Source: Mycolicibacterium bacteremicum (GTDB lineage Bacteria > Actinomycetota > Actinomycetes > Mycobacteriales > Mycobacteriaceae). Taken from it: a DNA stretch of 64,000 nt. Positions 47,763 to 56,894 of the stretch are shown here, piece by piece. The notes below the pieces were generated by a model, which did not search any database, was not told where the DNA came from, and saw nothing but the letters and a program-made list of their open reading frames with translations. Made by a program: the position numbers and the translations under genes. Numbering within the stretch: the first letter of the stretch is position 1; each line of letters opens with the position of its first letter. The DNA lies in the NCBI RefSeq assembly GCF_002086115.1, contig NZ_MVHJ01000003.1:186001-250000 (forward strand), written 5' to 3'.

Positions 47763-50700
47763 GTGACGCTTGACTCCGAACCCACCCTGGAGCCGATCGC
47801 CATCATCGGCATCGGGTGCCGGCTGGCCGGGGATGTCAACACCCCCGAGGAGTTCTGGCGGTTCCTGCTCGACGGTGCCAGCGCCGTGAGCGAGGTTCCG
47901 GCCGATCGCTGGGAGCCCTATCTGCGCCGCGACCCGCGCAATGCCGCGATTCTGAAGGCCACCACCCCGTTCGGCAGCTTCCTGTCCGATCTGCCCGGCT
48001 TCGACGCCGAGTTCTTCGGTGTCTCGCCGCGCGAGGCCGAGTTGATGGATCCGCAGCAGCGACTGGCGCTGGAGGTCAGCTGGGAGGCACTGGAGGACGC
48101 CGGTGTCCCGCCGCGCGCCCTGGCCGGCACCGACACCGCCGTGCTGATGGGCGTCAACTCCGATGATTACGGCAAGCTCGTCATGGAAGACCTCCCCGGG
48201 ATCGAGGCCTGGACCGGAATCGGCACCGCGCTGTGCGGAATTGCCAACCGGGTATCGCATCTGCTGGACCTGCGCGGGCCCAGCGTCGCTCTCGATGCGG
48301 CCTGCGCGGCCTCCCTGGTGGCGGTGCACCAGGCCTGTCAGCTGCTGCGCGCCGGGGAGACCTCGCTGGCCCTGGCCGGCGGCGTCAGCGCACTCATCGG
48401 CCCCGGTCTGACCCGGGTGCTCGACGTGGCCGGCGCCACCGCGTCCGACGGCCGGTGCAAATCCTTCGACGACGCCGCCGACGGTTACGGCCGCGGCGAG
48501 GGCGCGGCGGTCGTGGTGCTCAAACGCCTCGCCGACGCGCGACGGGAAAACGACCGCGTGCTCGCCGTGGTGCGCGGCGGTGCGGTCGCCCAGGACGGCA
48601 GGACAGTGGGCATCATGTCGCCCAACGGTGCGGCCCAGGAGGACATGTTCCGACGCACCTGCGCCACCGCGGGTATCGACCCGGCGAGCATCGGGTACGT
48701 GGAGGCCCACGGCACCGGGACGCCGACAGGTGACCCGGTGGAGCTCACCGCGTTGTCGGCGGTCTACGGAGCCGGCCGGCCGGCCGGGCAGCCCTGTCTG
48801 GTCGGGTCGGCCAAGCCCAACACCGGGCACCTCGAGGGTGGGGCCGGGGTGGTCGGCCTGGTCAAGGCGACGCTCGCGCTGCATCACGAGGCAGTGCCCC
48901 CGACCGCCGGCGTGCGGACCCCGACCACCGCCGTGGACTGGACCACCAACGGGCTGCGGGTGAACACCGAGACCGAGGCGTGGCCGCGGGGCGCGACACC
49001 GCGCCGGGCCGCGGTGTGCAGCTACGGCTACGGCGGCACCATCGCGCATGTCCTGCTCGAGGAGGCTCCGCCGAGCTCCCCCGGCCCGAAATCAGAAACC
49101 CCTGCGCTGCATGTCATTCCGGTCTCGGGCCGGTCCACCCGGCGGTTGGCGGTCAACGCCGGGGCGCTGGCTGACCACCTGCGTGCCGGCCATCACGACG
49201 TCACCGATGTCGCGGGCACTATGTGGGGGCGCCGCTCCGCGGAACCGGTACGCGCCGCGATCATCGCCGCGAATCACCGGGAGCTGGTCGCGGGTTTGGA
49301 CGCGCTGGCCGCCGGAGAACGCCACAGTTCGGTGGCCACCGGGTCGGTGGTGCCCGGCGCCGAGCACGGAGCGGTGTGGGTGTGCTCCGGGCACGGTTCG
49401 CACTGGGTCGGCATGGGCGCCGAATTGCTGCGCGAGGAGCCCGCTTTCGCCGCCGTCATCGACCAGATCGAGCCGGTCTTCGCGACCGAACTCGGCTTTT
49501 CGGCCCGGCGTGCGTTGGCCGGCGGTGATCACGGCGGCACCGATCAGGTGCAGGCCCTGACGTTTGCGATGCAGGTCGGTCTGGCCGCGGTGCTGCGTTC
49601 GCGCGGCGCGGCTCCGGCCGCGGTGATCGGGCATTCGGTCGGTGAGGTGGCCGCCTGCGTCATCTCCGGGGTGTTCGATCTGATCAGTGGTGCGAAGGTG
49701 GCCTGCTACCGCGCCCGTGGCTTCCGCGCGGTGCAGGGGCAGGGCGCGATGGCGCTGGCCGCGCTGTCGTTCGCCGATGCCGAATCGCGTCTGCGCGGTA
49801 ATCCCGATGTGGTGGCCGCCATCAGCGCGGCCCCCGAATCGACCGTCATCTCCGGCACCACCGACGCCGTCGGCCGGGTCGTCGAGGACTGGACGGCGCT
49901 GGGCATCGTCACCCGTGCGGTGAACACCGATGTGGCCTTCCACAGTCCCGCGATGGACGCGCTCACCCCCGAACTGGCGCGGCTGACCGCCACCTTGCGC
50001 CCGCAGGCCCCGACGGTGCCGCTGTACAGCACGGCGCTGGCCGATCCGCGCTCGACCGCGGAGCGCGGCCCCGACTACTGGGTGGCCAACCTGAGTGGCC
50101 GGGTGCGCTTCGCCGAGGCCGTCACCGCCGCCGCCGAGGACGGGCACCGGTTGTTCCTGGAGATCGCCGCCCACCCGGTGGTCTCGCATTCGATCGTGGA
50201 CACGCTGTCGCACAACGGGTTCGACGACCACGGCGTGCTGCCGCTGCACCGACGCAACATGCCGGAGGTGCGCTCGGTGACCACGGCGATCGCCGCTCTG
50301 CACTGCTACGGCGCGCCCGTCGCGCTCGCTCCCACACACACCCGCTGGGCCGCCGGTCTGCCCGGCAACCAGTGGCAGCACCGGCAGTTCTGGCGCACGC
50401 CGGCCACCCCGCCGGGTGGCGGCGCCGTGCACGATCAGGACTCGAACACGCTGCTGGGCGGGCGCCTGGAGGTGACCGCGGCGGTGCCGGCCAGGGTGTG
50501 GCAGAGCCAGCTGGACATGTCCACCCGCCCCTACCCCGGTGATCACCCGGTCCAGGACACCGAGATCGTCCCGGCCGCGGTGCTGCTGAACACGTTTCTG
50601 GCCGCTGCGGGCAGCGCATTTAGCACCGCAGCCGCGAGCGGCTCATCCAGCACAGCCGCGAGCGGCTCATCCAGCACAGCCGCGAGCGGCTCATCCGGCA

Positions 50701-52973
50701 CAGCCGGCAGCGACATCACCGACGTCCGGTTGCGCACCCCGGTGGCTCCCGGCCGGGCCCGCAACATCCAGGTGGTCCTGCAGGACCGCGCGCTGACGCT
50801 GGCGTCGAGCATCCAGACCTCCGACGGCGCTGCGTCCGACGGGTGGCTGACCCACTGCACCGCGGTCACCGCCGAACCGGTGCCGCTGCCCGCCGACCTC
50901 GATCTGACCGAGTTACGTGCCCGCTGCGGCCAGACGCTGCCCGCCGGTCACGTGATCGACACCCTGGCCGGTCTCGGGGTGGCCGCGATGGGCTTCGGTT
51001 GGGAGATCACCGATCTACGCCGCGGTGACGGCGAGCTGTTGGCCGTGGTGCGGCCCGAGCCCGACGGTTCGGCACCGGCCACCTGGGCCGGTCTGCTGGA
51101 CGCGGCCACCTCCGCGGCCTCCATCATCTTCGATGCCCCGCTACGGCTGCGCATGCCCGCCCGCATCGACCGGGTTGCGCTGCGCGCCAACCCCATCGGT
51201 ACCGCCGTACTGCACATCCGACGTGGCGCCGGCACACTTGCCGATGTCAGCATCGCCGATGCGACCGGCACCGTGCTCGGCGCCATCACCGGCATGTACT
51301 TCGACGAACTGGAGAACCCGGGCGGCAACGATGTCACCCGGATGATGCAGCAGCTGGCCTGGCATCCCACACCATGGCAGACCGCGGCCCGCCCGCCGCA
51401 GGTTATCCTGGTCGGCGGCGATGCGCAGACGCTGGCCTGGTGCATGCGGGATCTGGCCGCCGCCGATGTCGAACACCGGCTGTGCAAGACGCCGGAGGAG
51501 ATCCCTGCGACGCTGGCCCCCGGCGCGGTGGTGCTGGTGCTGCCGCGGACCGGGGATGCACCGCTGGACGCTGTCACCGCGGTGCACGCGACGTTGACCA
51601 CCGTGCTGCAGCGTCACTCGGACGTTCAGCTGTGGGCCCTGACCCGCGGCGTCTACGAGGGCAGCGATGTCAGCGGCTCACCACTGTGGGGCTTCTCCCG
51701 CATCGCCGCGGCCGAACATCCCGGCCTGTGGGGCGGGGTCATCGATGTGGCCGATGACAGCCTGCCACTCGGTGTCCTGGCAGAACTGGCCGGCAACGGG
51801 GTCGTCGTGGTCCGCGACGACATCGCGTTGACCGCACGGCTGACGCACGCCGAGTCCAATCGTGGCTTGCCGCTGAGCTGTTCACCGGCGGGCAGCTATC
51901 TGATCACCGGCGGCACCGGCGCGCTGGGCGCCCGGGTGGCGGCCCGGCTGGCCGATCTCGGCGCCCGGCGCATCGTGCTGCTGTCGCGGCGCGGAGTCAC
52001 CGATCGTTCGGCCTGGGACGTCGAGGCCGAGCCCGCGCGCACCATCCTGGCGCTGGAGGAACGCGGGGTGTCGGTGCGGGTGGTCGCGGTCGACATCGCC
52101 GCGCCCGGTGCCGCCGACGCACTGCGCGCGGCCCTGCGGGATCTGCCGCCGGTGCGCGGCGTCGTGCACGCCGCCGGTGTCGAGGCCGGCGCGCTGCTGC
52201 CCGCCACCACGGCCGAGGACTTCGCCGCCGCCATGCGCCCGAAGGTCGACGGCACGCTGACCCTGCACGAGGTGTTCCCGCCGGGCGAGCTGGACTGGCT
52301 GGTGCTGTTCTCGTCGTGCGGCTACCTGGCCGGCTTCCCCGGCCAGGGCGCATATGCCTGCGCCAATGCCTACCTCGACGCCTTCGCCCAGCACCGTCGC
52401 AGCCTCGGGGACCGCACCACCGCGGTGGCCTGGACCGCGTGGCGTGGGCTGGGCATGGGGTCGACGTCGAGCTTCGTGGCGGCGCAGCTGCGCGCGCTCG
52501 GCATGGGGGTCGTCGGCCCCGACGACGCCATGCGCGCGTTGGATCTCGCGATGCGCGCCGACCAGGCGCATGTGGTGGTGCTGCCGGTCGACGCCGACGC
52601 CGCGTCGGTGCCGATGTTGGCCGATATCGCCCCGGCCGATACCCAGGACACCGGCGGCGCCGCCGCGGTGCAGCCGGGTCGCGACGGGGTGGACACCGCC
52701 GTCTGGGTCGCCGAGCTGGTGCTGGCCACCGTCGCCGCCGAACTCGGGCTGTCCGAGGACGGAGTGGATCCACGGTTGCCGCTCGCCGAGATCGGCGTCG
52801 ACTCGATCATGACGGTGGCGCTGCGCAAACAGTTGGAGCGCAAGACCGGCCTGGCACTGCCGCCGACGCTGCTGTGGGAGCACCCGACGGCCGCGGCGGT
52901 GACCGCGCGCATCGTGGAAATGTTGTCCCCGCAACAGGATCCGGTGGCCGAGGAAGTCGGCGTCTGCCCCTGA
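47763..52973 (+). CDS. Iterative type I PKS, 6-methylsalicylic acid synthase-like (KS-AT-DH-KR-ACP)
   Basis: A 1736-residue single-module PKS. KS: DAACAASLVAVH (Cys181), EAHGTGT (His316), NTGHLEGG (His356). AT: GHSVGEVAA (Ser625) and AFHSP (725-729), the malonyl-type motif. DH: STRPYPGDHPVQ with His928, then EIVPAAVLLNTF, as in 6-MSAS proteins; the usual Gly four residues after the His is Asp. A Ser/Ala/Gly repeat interrupts this domain (~955-982). KR: LITGGTGALGARVA (~1379). ACP: GVDSIMTVALR (Ser ~1680). Order and length (6-MSAS ~1750-1800) fit 6-methylsalicylate formation from acetyl- and malonyl-CoA. It follows mbtA in the place of mbtI. GTG 47763 follows GAGAGGGA. Confidence 0.85.
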   Translation: MTLDSEPTLEPIAIIGIGCRLAGDVNTPEEFWRFLLDGASAVSEVPADRWEPYLRRDPRNAAILKATTPFGSFLSDLPGFDAEFFGVSPREAELMDPQQRLALEVSWEALEDAGVPPRALAGTDTAVLMGVNSDDYGKLVMEDLPGIEAWTGIGTALCGIANRVSHLLDLRGPSVALDAACAASLVAVHQACQLLRAGETSLALAGGVSALIGPGLTRVLDVAGATASDGRCKSFDDAADGYGRGEGAAVVVLKRLADARRENDRVLAVVRGGAVAQDGRTVGIMSPNGAAQEDMFRRTCATAGIDPASIGYVEAHGTGTPTGDPVELTALSAVYGAGRPAGQPCLVGSAKPNTGHLEGGAGVVGLVKATLALHHEAVPPTAGVRTPTTAVDWTTNGLRVNTETEAWPRGATPRRAAVCSYGYGGTIAHVLLEEAPPSSPGPKSETPALHVIPVSGRSTRRLAVNAGALADHLRAGHHDVTDVAGTMWGRRSAEPVRAAIIAANHRELVAGLDALAAGERHSSVATGSVVPGAEHGAVWVCSGHGSHWVGMGAELLREEPAFAAVIDQIEPVFATELGFSARRALAGGDHGGTDQVQALTFAMQVGLAAVLRSRGAAPAAVIGHSVGEVAACVISGVFDLISGAKVACYRARGFRAVQGQGAMALAALSFADAESRLRGNPDVVAAISAAPESTVISGTTDAVGRVVEDWTALGIVTRAVNTDVAFHSPAMDALTPELARLTATLRPQAPTVPLYSTALADPRSTAERGPDYWVANLSGRVRFAEAVTAAAEDGHRLFLEIAAHPVVSHSIVDTLSHNGFDDHGVLPLHRRNMPEVRSVTTAIAALHCYGAPVALAPTHTRWAAGLPGNQWQHRQFWRTPATPPGGGAVHDQDSNTLLGGRLEVTAAVPARVWQSQLDMSTRPYPGDHPVQDTEIVPAAVLLNTFLAAAGSAFSTAAASGSSSTAASGSSSTAASGSSGTAGSDITDVRLRTPVAPGRARNIQVVLQDRALTLASSIQTSDGAASDGWLTHCTAVTAEPVPLPADLDLTELRARCGQTLPAGHVIDTLAGLGVAAMGFGWEITDLRRGDGELLAVVRPEPDGSAPATWAGLLDAATSAASIIFDAPLRLRMPARIDRVALRANPIGTAVLHIRRGAGTLADVSIADATGTVLGAITGMYFDELENPGGNDVTRMMQQLAWHPTPWQTAARPPQVILVGGDAQTLAWCMRDLAAADVEHRLCKTPEEIPATLAPGAVVLVLPRTGDAPLDAVTAVHATLTTVLQRHSDVQLWALTRGVYEGSDVSGSPLWGFSRIAAAEHPGLWGGVIDVADDSLPLGVLAELAGNGVVVVRDDIALTARLTHAESNRGLPLSCSPAGSYLITGGTGALGARVAARLADLGARRIVLLSRRGVTDRSAWDVEAEPARTILALEERGVSVRVVAVDIAAPGAADALRAALRDLPPVRGVVHAAGVEAGALLPATTAEDFAAAMRPKVDGTLTLHEVFPPGELDWLVLFSSCGYLAGFPGQGAYACANAYLDAFAQHRRSLGDRTTAVAWTAWRGLGMGSTSSFVAAQLRALGMGVVGPDDAMRALDLAMRADQAHVVVLPVDADAASVPMLADIAPADTQDTGGAAAVQPGRDGVDTAVWVAELVLATVAAELGLSEDGVDPRLPLAEIGVDSIMTVALRKQLERKTGLALPPTLLWEHPTAAAVTARIVEMLSPQQDPVAEEVGVCP
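50631..50702 (+). repeat. 24-bp in-frame tandem repeat inside the PKS dehydratase region
   Basis: About three copies of AGCACAGCCGCGAGCGGC plus TCATCC encode STAASGSS repeats at residues ~955-982, between two conserved DH segments. The unit is a multiple of three and contains GCGAGCGG, like the other two repeats in this window. It probably forms a flexible surface loop of variable length. Confidence 0.85.
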
Positions 52974-52988
52974 TCGGGCGCAGATCTG

Positions 52989-54137
52989 TCAGTCGTCGAG
53001 CAGGTCGCGGATCACCGCGTCGGCGAGCAGCCGACCGCGATCGGTGAGCACCAACTGGTCACCGGCGCGCACCAGCAGCCCCCGGGTCACCGCGGCCTCG
53101 GCGCGCACACGCTCGGCCGCGGTCAGCACCGCGTCCGGCAGCCCGCTGCGCAGCCGCAGCCGCAGCATGACGTCCTCGATGTGCCGGGCGGCATCGTCGA
53201 GTTCCTCGGAATCGGCCACCGGCAACCGGCGTTCGGCGAGAGCCTGCGCATAGGCCTTGGGATGCTTGACATTCCACCACCTGGTGGCGTCCAGATAGCC
53301 GTGCGCGCCCGGGCCGGCACCCCACCAGTGCCCGCCGTCCCAGTAACCGAGGTTGTGCCGGCATTCCCCACCCGGGGCGCTCCAGTTCGACACCTCGTAC
53401 CAGTGCAGACCCGCCGCCGACAGCGCGGCGTCGAGCAACTCGTAACGGTCGGCCAGCACGTCGTCATCCGGCATCGGCAGCTCGCCGCGGCGGACCCGGC
53501 GAGCCAGCGCGGTGCCGTCCTCGACGATCAGCGCATACGCCGACAGGTGGTCGATGCCGGCGTCGAGCGCGGTCTCCACCGACATCTTCAGGTCGTCATC
53601 GCTCTCCCCCGGCGTGCCGTAGATCAGGTCGAGGTTGACGTGCTCGAACCCCTCGGCGCGGGCCTCGCGGGCGGCCGCCGGCGCCCGCCCGGCCGAATGC
53701 ACCCGGTCGAGCACCTTGAGCACGTGCGTGGCCGCCGACTGCATGCCCAGCGACACCCGGGTGTAGCCGGCCTCGCGCAGCCGGGCGAACAGCGCCGGTG
53801 AGCTGGACTCCGGATTGGCCTCGGTGGTGACCTCGGCGCCGGGGGTCAACGTGAAGTGCGCCCGCACCGCGTCCAGCACCGCCGCCAGCCCGTCCCCGCC
53901 CAGCAGCGTCGGCGTGCCCCCGCCGACGAAGACGGTGTCCACCGGACGCGACCCGACGCGCGGGGCGGCGAGTTCCAGTTCGACCTGCACGGCGGCCAGC
54001 CAGCCGGCCGGGGTGGAGTCGCCGAGCTCGGCGGGGGTGTAGGTGTTGAAGTCGCAGTAGCCGCAGCGGGTGGCGCAGAACGGCACATGGACATAGATGC
54101 CGAAGGGACCGGCGGTGTCCGGCTGCGGGCTGGTCAT
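52989..54137 (-). CDS. hemW: Radical SAM heme chaperone HemW (HemN-like)
   Basis: A 382-residue radical SAM protein. The [4Fe-4S] motif is PFCATRCGYCDFN (CxxxCxxC) near residue 16-23, followed by TVFVGGGTPTLLGGDGL and EANPES. The size and the short N-terminus fit HemW, a heme-trafficking protein, rather than the longer HemN coproporphyrinogen dehydrogenase, although Rv2388c was named hemN. It converges on the PKS with 15 nt between stops. A GACAAT -10-like box ends 6 nt before the ATG. Confidence 0.9.
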   Translation of the reverse strand: MTSPQPDTAGPFGIYVHVPFCATRCGYCDFNTYTPAELGDSTPAGWLAAVQVELELAAPRVGSRPVDTVFVGGGTPTLLGGDGLAAVLDAVRAHFTLTPGAEVTTEANPESSSPALFARLREAGYTRVSLGMQSAATHVLKVLDRVHSAGRAPAAAREARAEGFEHVNLDLIYGTPGESDDDLKMSVETALDAGIDHLSAYALIVEDGTALARRVRRGELPMPDDDVLADRYELLDAALSAAGLHWYEVSNWSAPGGECRHNLGYWDGGHWWGAGPGAHGYLDATRWWNVKHPKAYAQALAERRLPVADSEELDDAARHIEDVMLRLRLRSGLPDAVLTAAERVRAEAAVTRGLLVRAGDQLVLTDRGRLLADAVIRDLLDD

Positions 54138-54216
54138 ACCGGAATTGTCCCAGAGCCGGTTTTGCTCACCCCGATCCTAAATCTGGCCCGGTTAGGGCAG
54201 GTGGGGGCTGTCGTGG

Positions 54217-54222
54217 CAGAAT
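54217..54222 (+). promoter_or_regulatory. -10 box of the leaderless cysteine sORF / sirA operon
   Basis: CAGAAT lies exactly 7 nt before the GTG at 54230, the spacing that puts transcription start on the start codon. No ribosome site precedes the GTG. A clear -35 is not seen. Confidence 0.5.
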
Positions 54223-54229
54223 GTCGGGC

Positions 54230-54325
54230 GTGACCGCCGCCGTTGACAGCACCACCCGCATTGCGCTGGTGGTCCGGCGGCATGTCGACCTCAAGCGCAT
54301 CTGTAGCTGTTGTTGTCTGTCCTGA
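54230..54325 (+). CDS. Polycysteine leader peptide, cysteine-responsive attenuator
   Basis: A 31-codon ORF from GTG 54230: it begins VTAAVDSTTRIALVVRR and ends HVDLKRICSCCCLS, with four cysteines, all TGT codons, in five positions just before the stop. It lies 124 nt upstream of sirA. Leaderless polycysteine sORFs upstream of sulfur-assimilation genes have been reported in M. smegmatis as cysteine-responsive attenuators: ribosome stalling at the Cys codons when cysteine is short permits expression of the downstream operon. This ORF has the same position and features. Regulation here is inferred. Confidence 0.8.
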   Translation: MTAAVDSTTRIALVVRRHVDLKRICSCCCLS

Positions 54326-54449
54326 CCCGCGTCGATATCGGAATCAGCCTGCCCCACCCATGAGCCGGCCGCCGGATCTGCGCCGCCGGCCAGCCCCCGG
54401 CGAGTTCGCGCGATCGGTGAGCCGCTCCCCGACAAGGAGCCCCGACAAC

Positions 54450-56150
54450 ATGACCGAAACGGTCTCCAACGCCCCCGACAAGGCCAAGCCCGCCAAGCCC
54501 GCCAAGCGGCCCCGTGGTGAAGGCCAGTGGGCGCTCGGCTATCGCGAGCCACTCAACGCCAACGAGCAGGCCAAGAAGGACGACAACCCGCTCAACGTGC
54601 GTCAGCGCATCGAGACCATCTATGCCCCGAACGGGTTCGACTCGATCGACAAGGGCGATCTGCGCGGCCGGTTCCGCTGGTGGGGTCTCTACACCCAGCG
54701 TAAGCCGGGTTTCGACGGCACCTGGACCGGTGACGAGAACACCGACATGCTCGAGGACGAGTACTTCATGCTGCGCGTGCGCAGCGACGGCGGTGACCTC
54801 AGCCTGGCCGCCCTGCGCACCCTGGGCGGTATCTCCACCGAGTTCGCCAGGGACACCGCCGACCTGTCCGACCGGCAGAACGTCCAGTACCACTGGATCG
54901 ACGTGCGGAACATGCCGGAGATCTGGCGCCGCCTCGATGAGGTCGGCCTGCAGACCACCGAGGCGTGCGGCGACTGCCCGCGCGTCGTGCTGGGCTCGCC
55001 GCTGGCCGGCCAGCACCCCGACGAGGTGATCGACGGCACGCCCGCGGTCAACGAGATCGTCAAGCGCTACATCGGCAAGCCCGAGTACTCGAACCTGCCG
55101 CGCAAGTTCAAGACCGCCATCTCGGGTCTGCAGGACGTGGTGCACGAGGTCAACGACGTCGCATTCATCGGTGTCGTTCATCCCGAGCACGGGCCCGGCT
55201 TCGACCTGTGGGTCGGCGGCGGACTGTCCACCAATCCGATGCTGGCCCAGCGCGTCGGCGTGTGGGTGCCGCTGGACGAGGTGCCCGATGTGTGGGAGGC
55301 CGTGGTCAGCGGCTTCCGCGATTACGGCTACCGCCGACTGCGCGCCAAGGCCCGGCTGAAGTTCCTGATCAAGGACTGGGGTGTCGAAAAGTTCCGGGAG
55401 GTTCTTGAGCAGGAGTACCTCAAACGCCCGCTGCTCGACGGACCGGCGCCGACCCCGGTCACCCGGCCCATCGATCACGTGGGTGTGACCAAACTCAAGA
55501 ACGGGCTCAACGCCGTCGGGGTCTCCCCCATCGCGGGCCGCGTCACCGGCACCATCCTGACCAAGGTCGCCGACCTGGCCGAGGCCGCCGGCTCCGACCG
55601 GGTGCGTTTCACGCCGTATCAGAAACTGATCGTGCTGGACGTCCCCGACGACAAGCTCGAGGAGCTGCGGGCCGGCCTGGATGCGCTCGGCCTGCCGTCG
55701 GCTCCGTCGCACTGGCGGCGCAACCTGATGGCCTGCACCGGCATCGAGTTCTGCAAGCTGAGCTTCGCCGAGACCCGCAGCCGCTCGCAGGTGCTGGTGC
55801 CCGAGCTGGAGAAGCGTCTGGAGGACATCAACGCCCAGCTCGACGTGCCGGTGACCATCAACATCAACGGCTGCCCCAACTCGTGCGCGCGCATCCAGGT
55901 CGCCGATATCGGCTTCAAGGGCCAGATGATCGACGACGGCAACGGGCCCGAGGAGGGTTTCCAGGTGCATCTGGGCGGCAGCCTGGGCCTGGACAGCGGG
56001 TTCGGTCGTAAATTGCGCCAGCACAAGGTGCTGGCCACCGAGCTCGGTGACTACATCGAGCGGGTCGTTCGCAACTTCGTGAAACAACGCGAGCCCGATG
56101 AGCGTTTCGCTCAGTGGGCGGTGCGCGCCGAGGAGGCCGATCTCCGATGA
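54450..56150 (+). CDS. sirA: Ferredoxin-dependent sulfite reductase (SirA/NirA)
   Basis: A 566-residue siroheme-[4Fe-4S] reductase, ortholog of Rv2391, which reduces sulfite to sulfide with six electrons from ferredoxin. Two ferrodoxin-like/NiR repeats: FMLRVRSDGGDLS...NVQYHWIDVRN in the first, and the cluster ligands MACTGIEFCK and NGCPNSCAR in the second. Tyr81 (GLYTQRK) and Cys173 (EACGDCPR) are spaced as the covalent Tyr-Cys pair known in the M. tuberculosis enzyme. AAGGAG lies 10 nt before the ATG. First structural gene of the sirA-cysH-che1 operon. Confidence 0.95.
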   Translation: MTETVSNAPDKAKPAKPAKRPRGEGQWALGYREPLNANEQAKKDDNPLNVRQRIETIYAPNGFDSIDKGDLRGRFRWWGLYTQRKPGFDGTWTGDENTDMLEDEYFMLRVRSDGGDLSLAALRTLGGISTEFARDTADLSDRQNVQYHWIDVRNMPEIWRRLDEVGLQTTEACGDCPRVVLGSPLAGQHPDEVIDGTPAVNEIVKRYIGKPEYSNLPRKFKTAISGLQDVVHEVNDVAFIGVVHPEHGPGFDLWVGGGLSTNPMLAQRVGVWVPLDEVPDVWEAVVSGFRDYGYRRLRAKARLKFLIKDWGVEKFREVLEQEYLKRPLLDGPAPTPVTRPIDHVGVTKLKNGLNAVGVSPIAGRVTGTILTKVADLAEAAGSDRVRFTPYQKLIVLDVPDDKLEELRAGLDALGLPSAPSHWRRNLMACTGIEFCKLSFAETRSRSQVLVPELEKRLEDINAQLDVPVTININGCPNSCARIQVADIGFKGQMIDDGNGPEEGFQVHLGGSLGLDSGFGRKLRQHKVLATELGDYIERVVRNFVKQREPDERFAQWAVRAEEADLR

Positions 56151-56186
56151 GCGCCCGCGCGACGAGTGGATTGAGGTGATCAACAG

Positions 56187-56894
56187 GTGACGACAGTGAC
56201 CCGATCGGAGACGGACCTACGGCAGCTGGCCGAGCGTGGAGCCCGCGAACTCGACGGCGCCGACGCGATGGATCTGCTGAGCTGGACCGACCGCAACTTC
56301 CGCGGCGACTACATCGTGGCGTCCAACATGCAGGACGCGGTACTCGTCGAGATGGCCGCCAAGGTGCGGCCCGGTGTCGACGTGATGTTCCTGGACACCG
56401 GCTATCACTTCGTGGAGACCATCGGTACCCGCGACGCGGTCGAGGCGGTCTACGACGTCAAGGTGCACAACGTCGCGCCCGAGCACAGCGTGGCCGAGCA
56501 GGACAAGCTGCTGGGCAAGGACCTGTTCGCCCGCAACGCAGGCGAATGCTGCCGGCTGCGCAAGGTGCAACCGCTGGGCAAGGCGCTCAAGGGCTACTCG
56601 GCCTGGGTCACCGGTATCCGCCGGGTGGAGGCGCCGACGCGCGCCAACGCCCCGCTGATCAGCTTCGACGAGGCGTTCGGCCTGGTGAAGATCAACCCGA
56701 TCGCGGCCTGGAGCGACGACGACATGCAGGCCTACATCGATGCCAACGGCATCCTGGTCAACCCGCTGGTCTATGAGGGCTACCCCTCCATCGGCTGCGC
56801 ACCGTGCACCAGCAAGCCGATCGAGGGTGCCGATCCGCGCAGCGGGCGCTGGGCCGGGCAGTCGAAGACCGAATGCGGTCTGCACGCCTCGTGA
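56187..56894 (+). CDS. cysH: Adenylylsulfate (APS) reductase CysH
   Basis: A 235-residue assimilatory APS reductase, ortholog of Rv2392. The [4Fe-4S] ligands are the Cys-Cys pair in AGECCRLRK and the CxxC in IGCAPCTSK, which mark an APS rather than PAPS enzyme. FLDTGYHF and GIRRVEAPTR line the substrate site, and the catalytic Cys is in the C-terminal ECGLH. It converts APS to sulfite, feeding SirA. GTG 56187 follows GAGGTGA at 7 nt. Its TGA overlaps the next GTG. Confidence 0.96.
   Translation: MTTVTRSETDLRQLAERGARELDGADAMDLLSWTDRNFRGDYIVASNMQDAVLVEMAAKVRPGVDVMFLDTGYHFVETIGTRDAVEAVYDVKVHNVAPEHSVAEQDKLLGKDLFARNAGECCRLRKVQPLGKALKGYSAWVTGIRRVEAPTRANAPLISFDEAFGLVKINPIAAWSDDDMQAYIDANGILVNPLVYEGYPSIGCAPCTSKPIEGADPRSGRWAGQSKTECGLHAS

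Noticed and set aside
54190..54200. TTAGGG upstream of the Cys sORF as an IdeR half-site
   Set aside because: No palindromic partner; the match is too short to support iron control.
56147..56179. 10-codon ORF overlapping the sirA stop
   Set aside because: It does not reach the cysH start and has no notable residues; cysH has its own strong ribosome site.
54291..56183. 630-residue minus-strand frame opposite sirA
   Set aside because: Shadow of the sulfite reductase gene; no family features.
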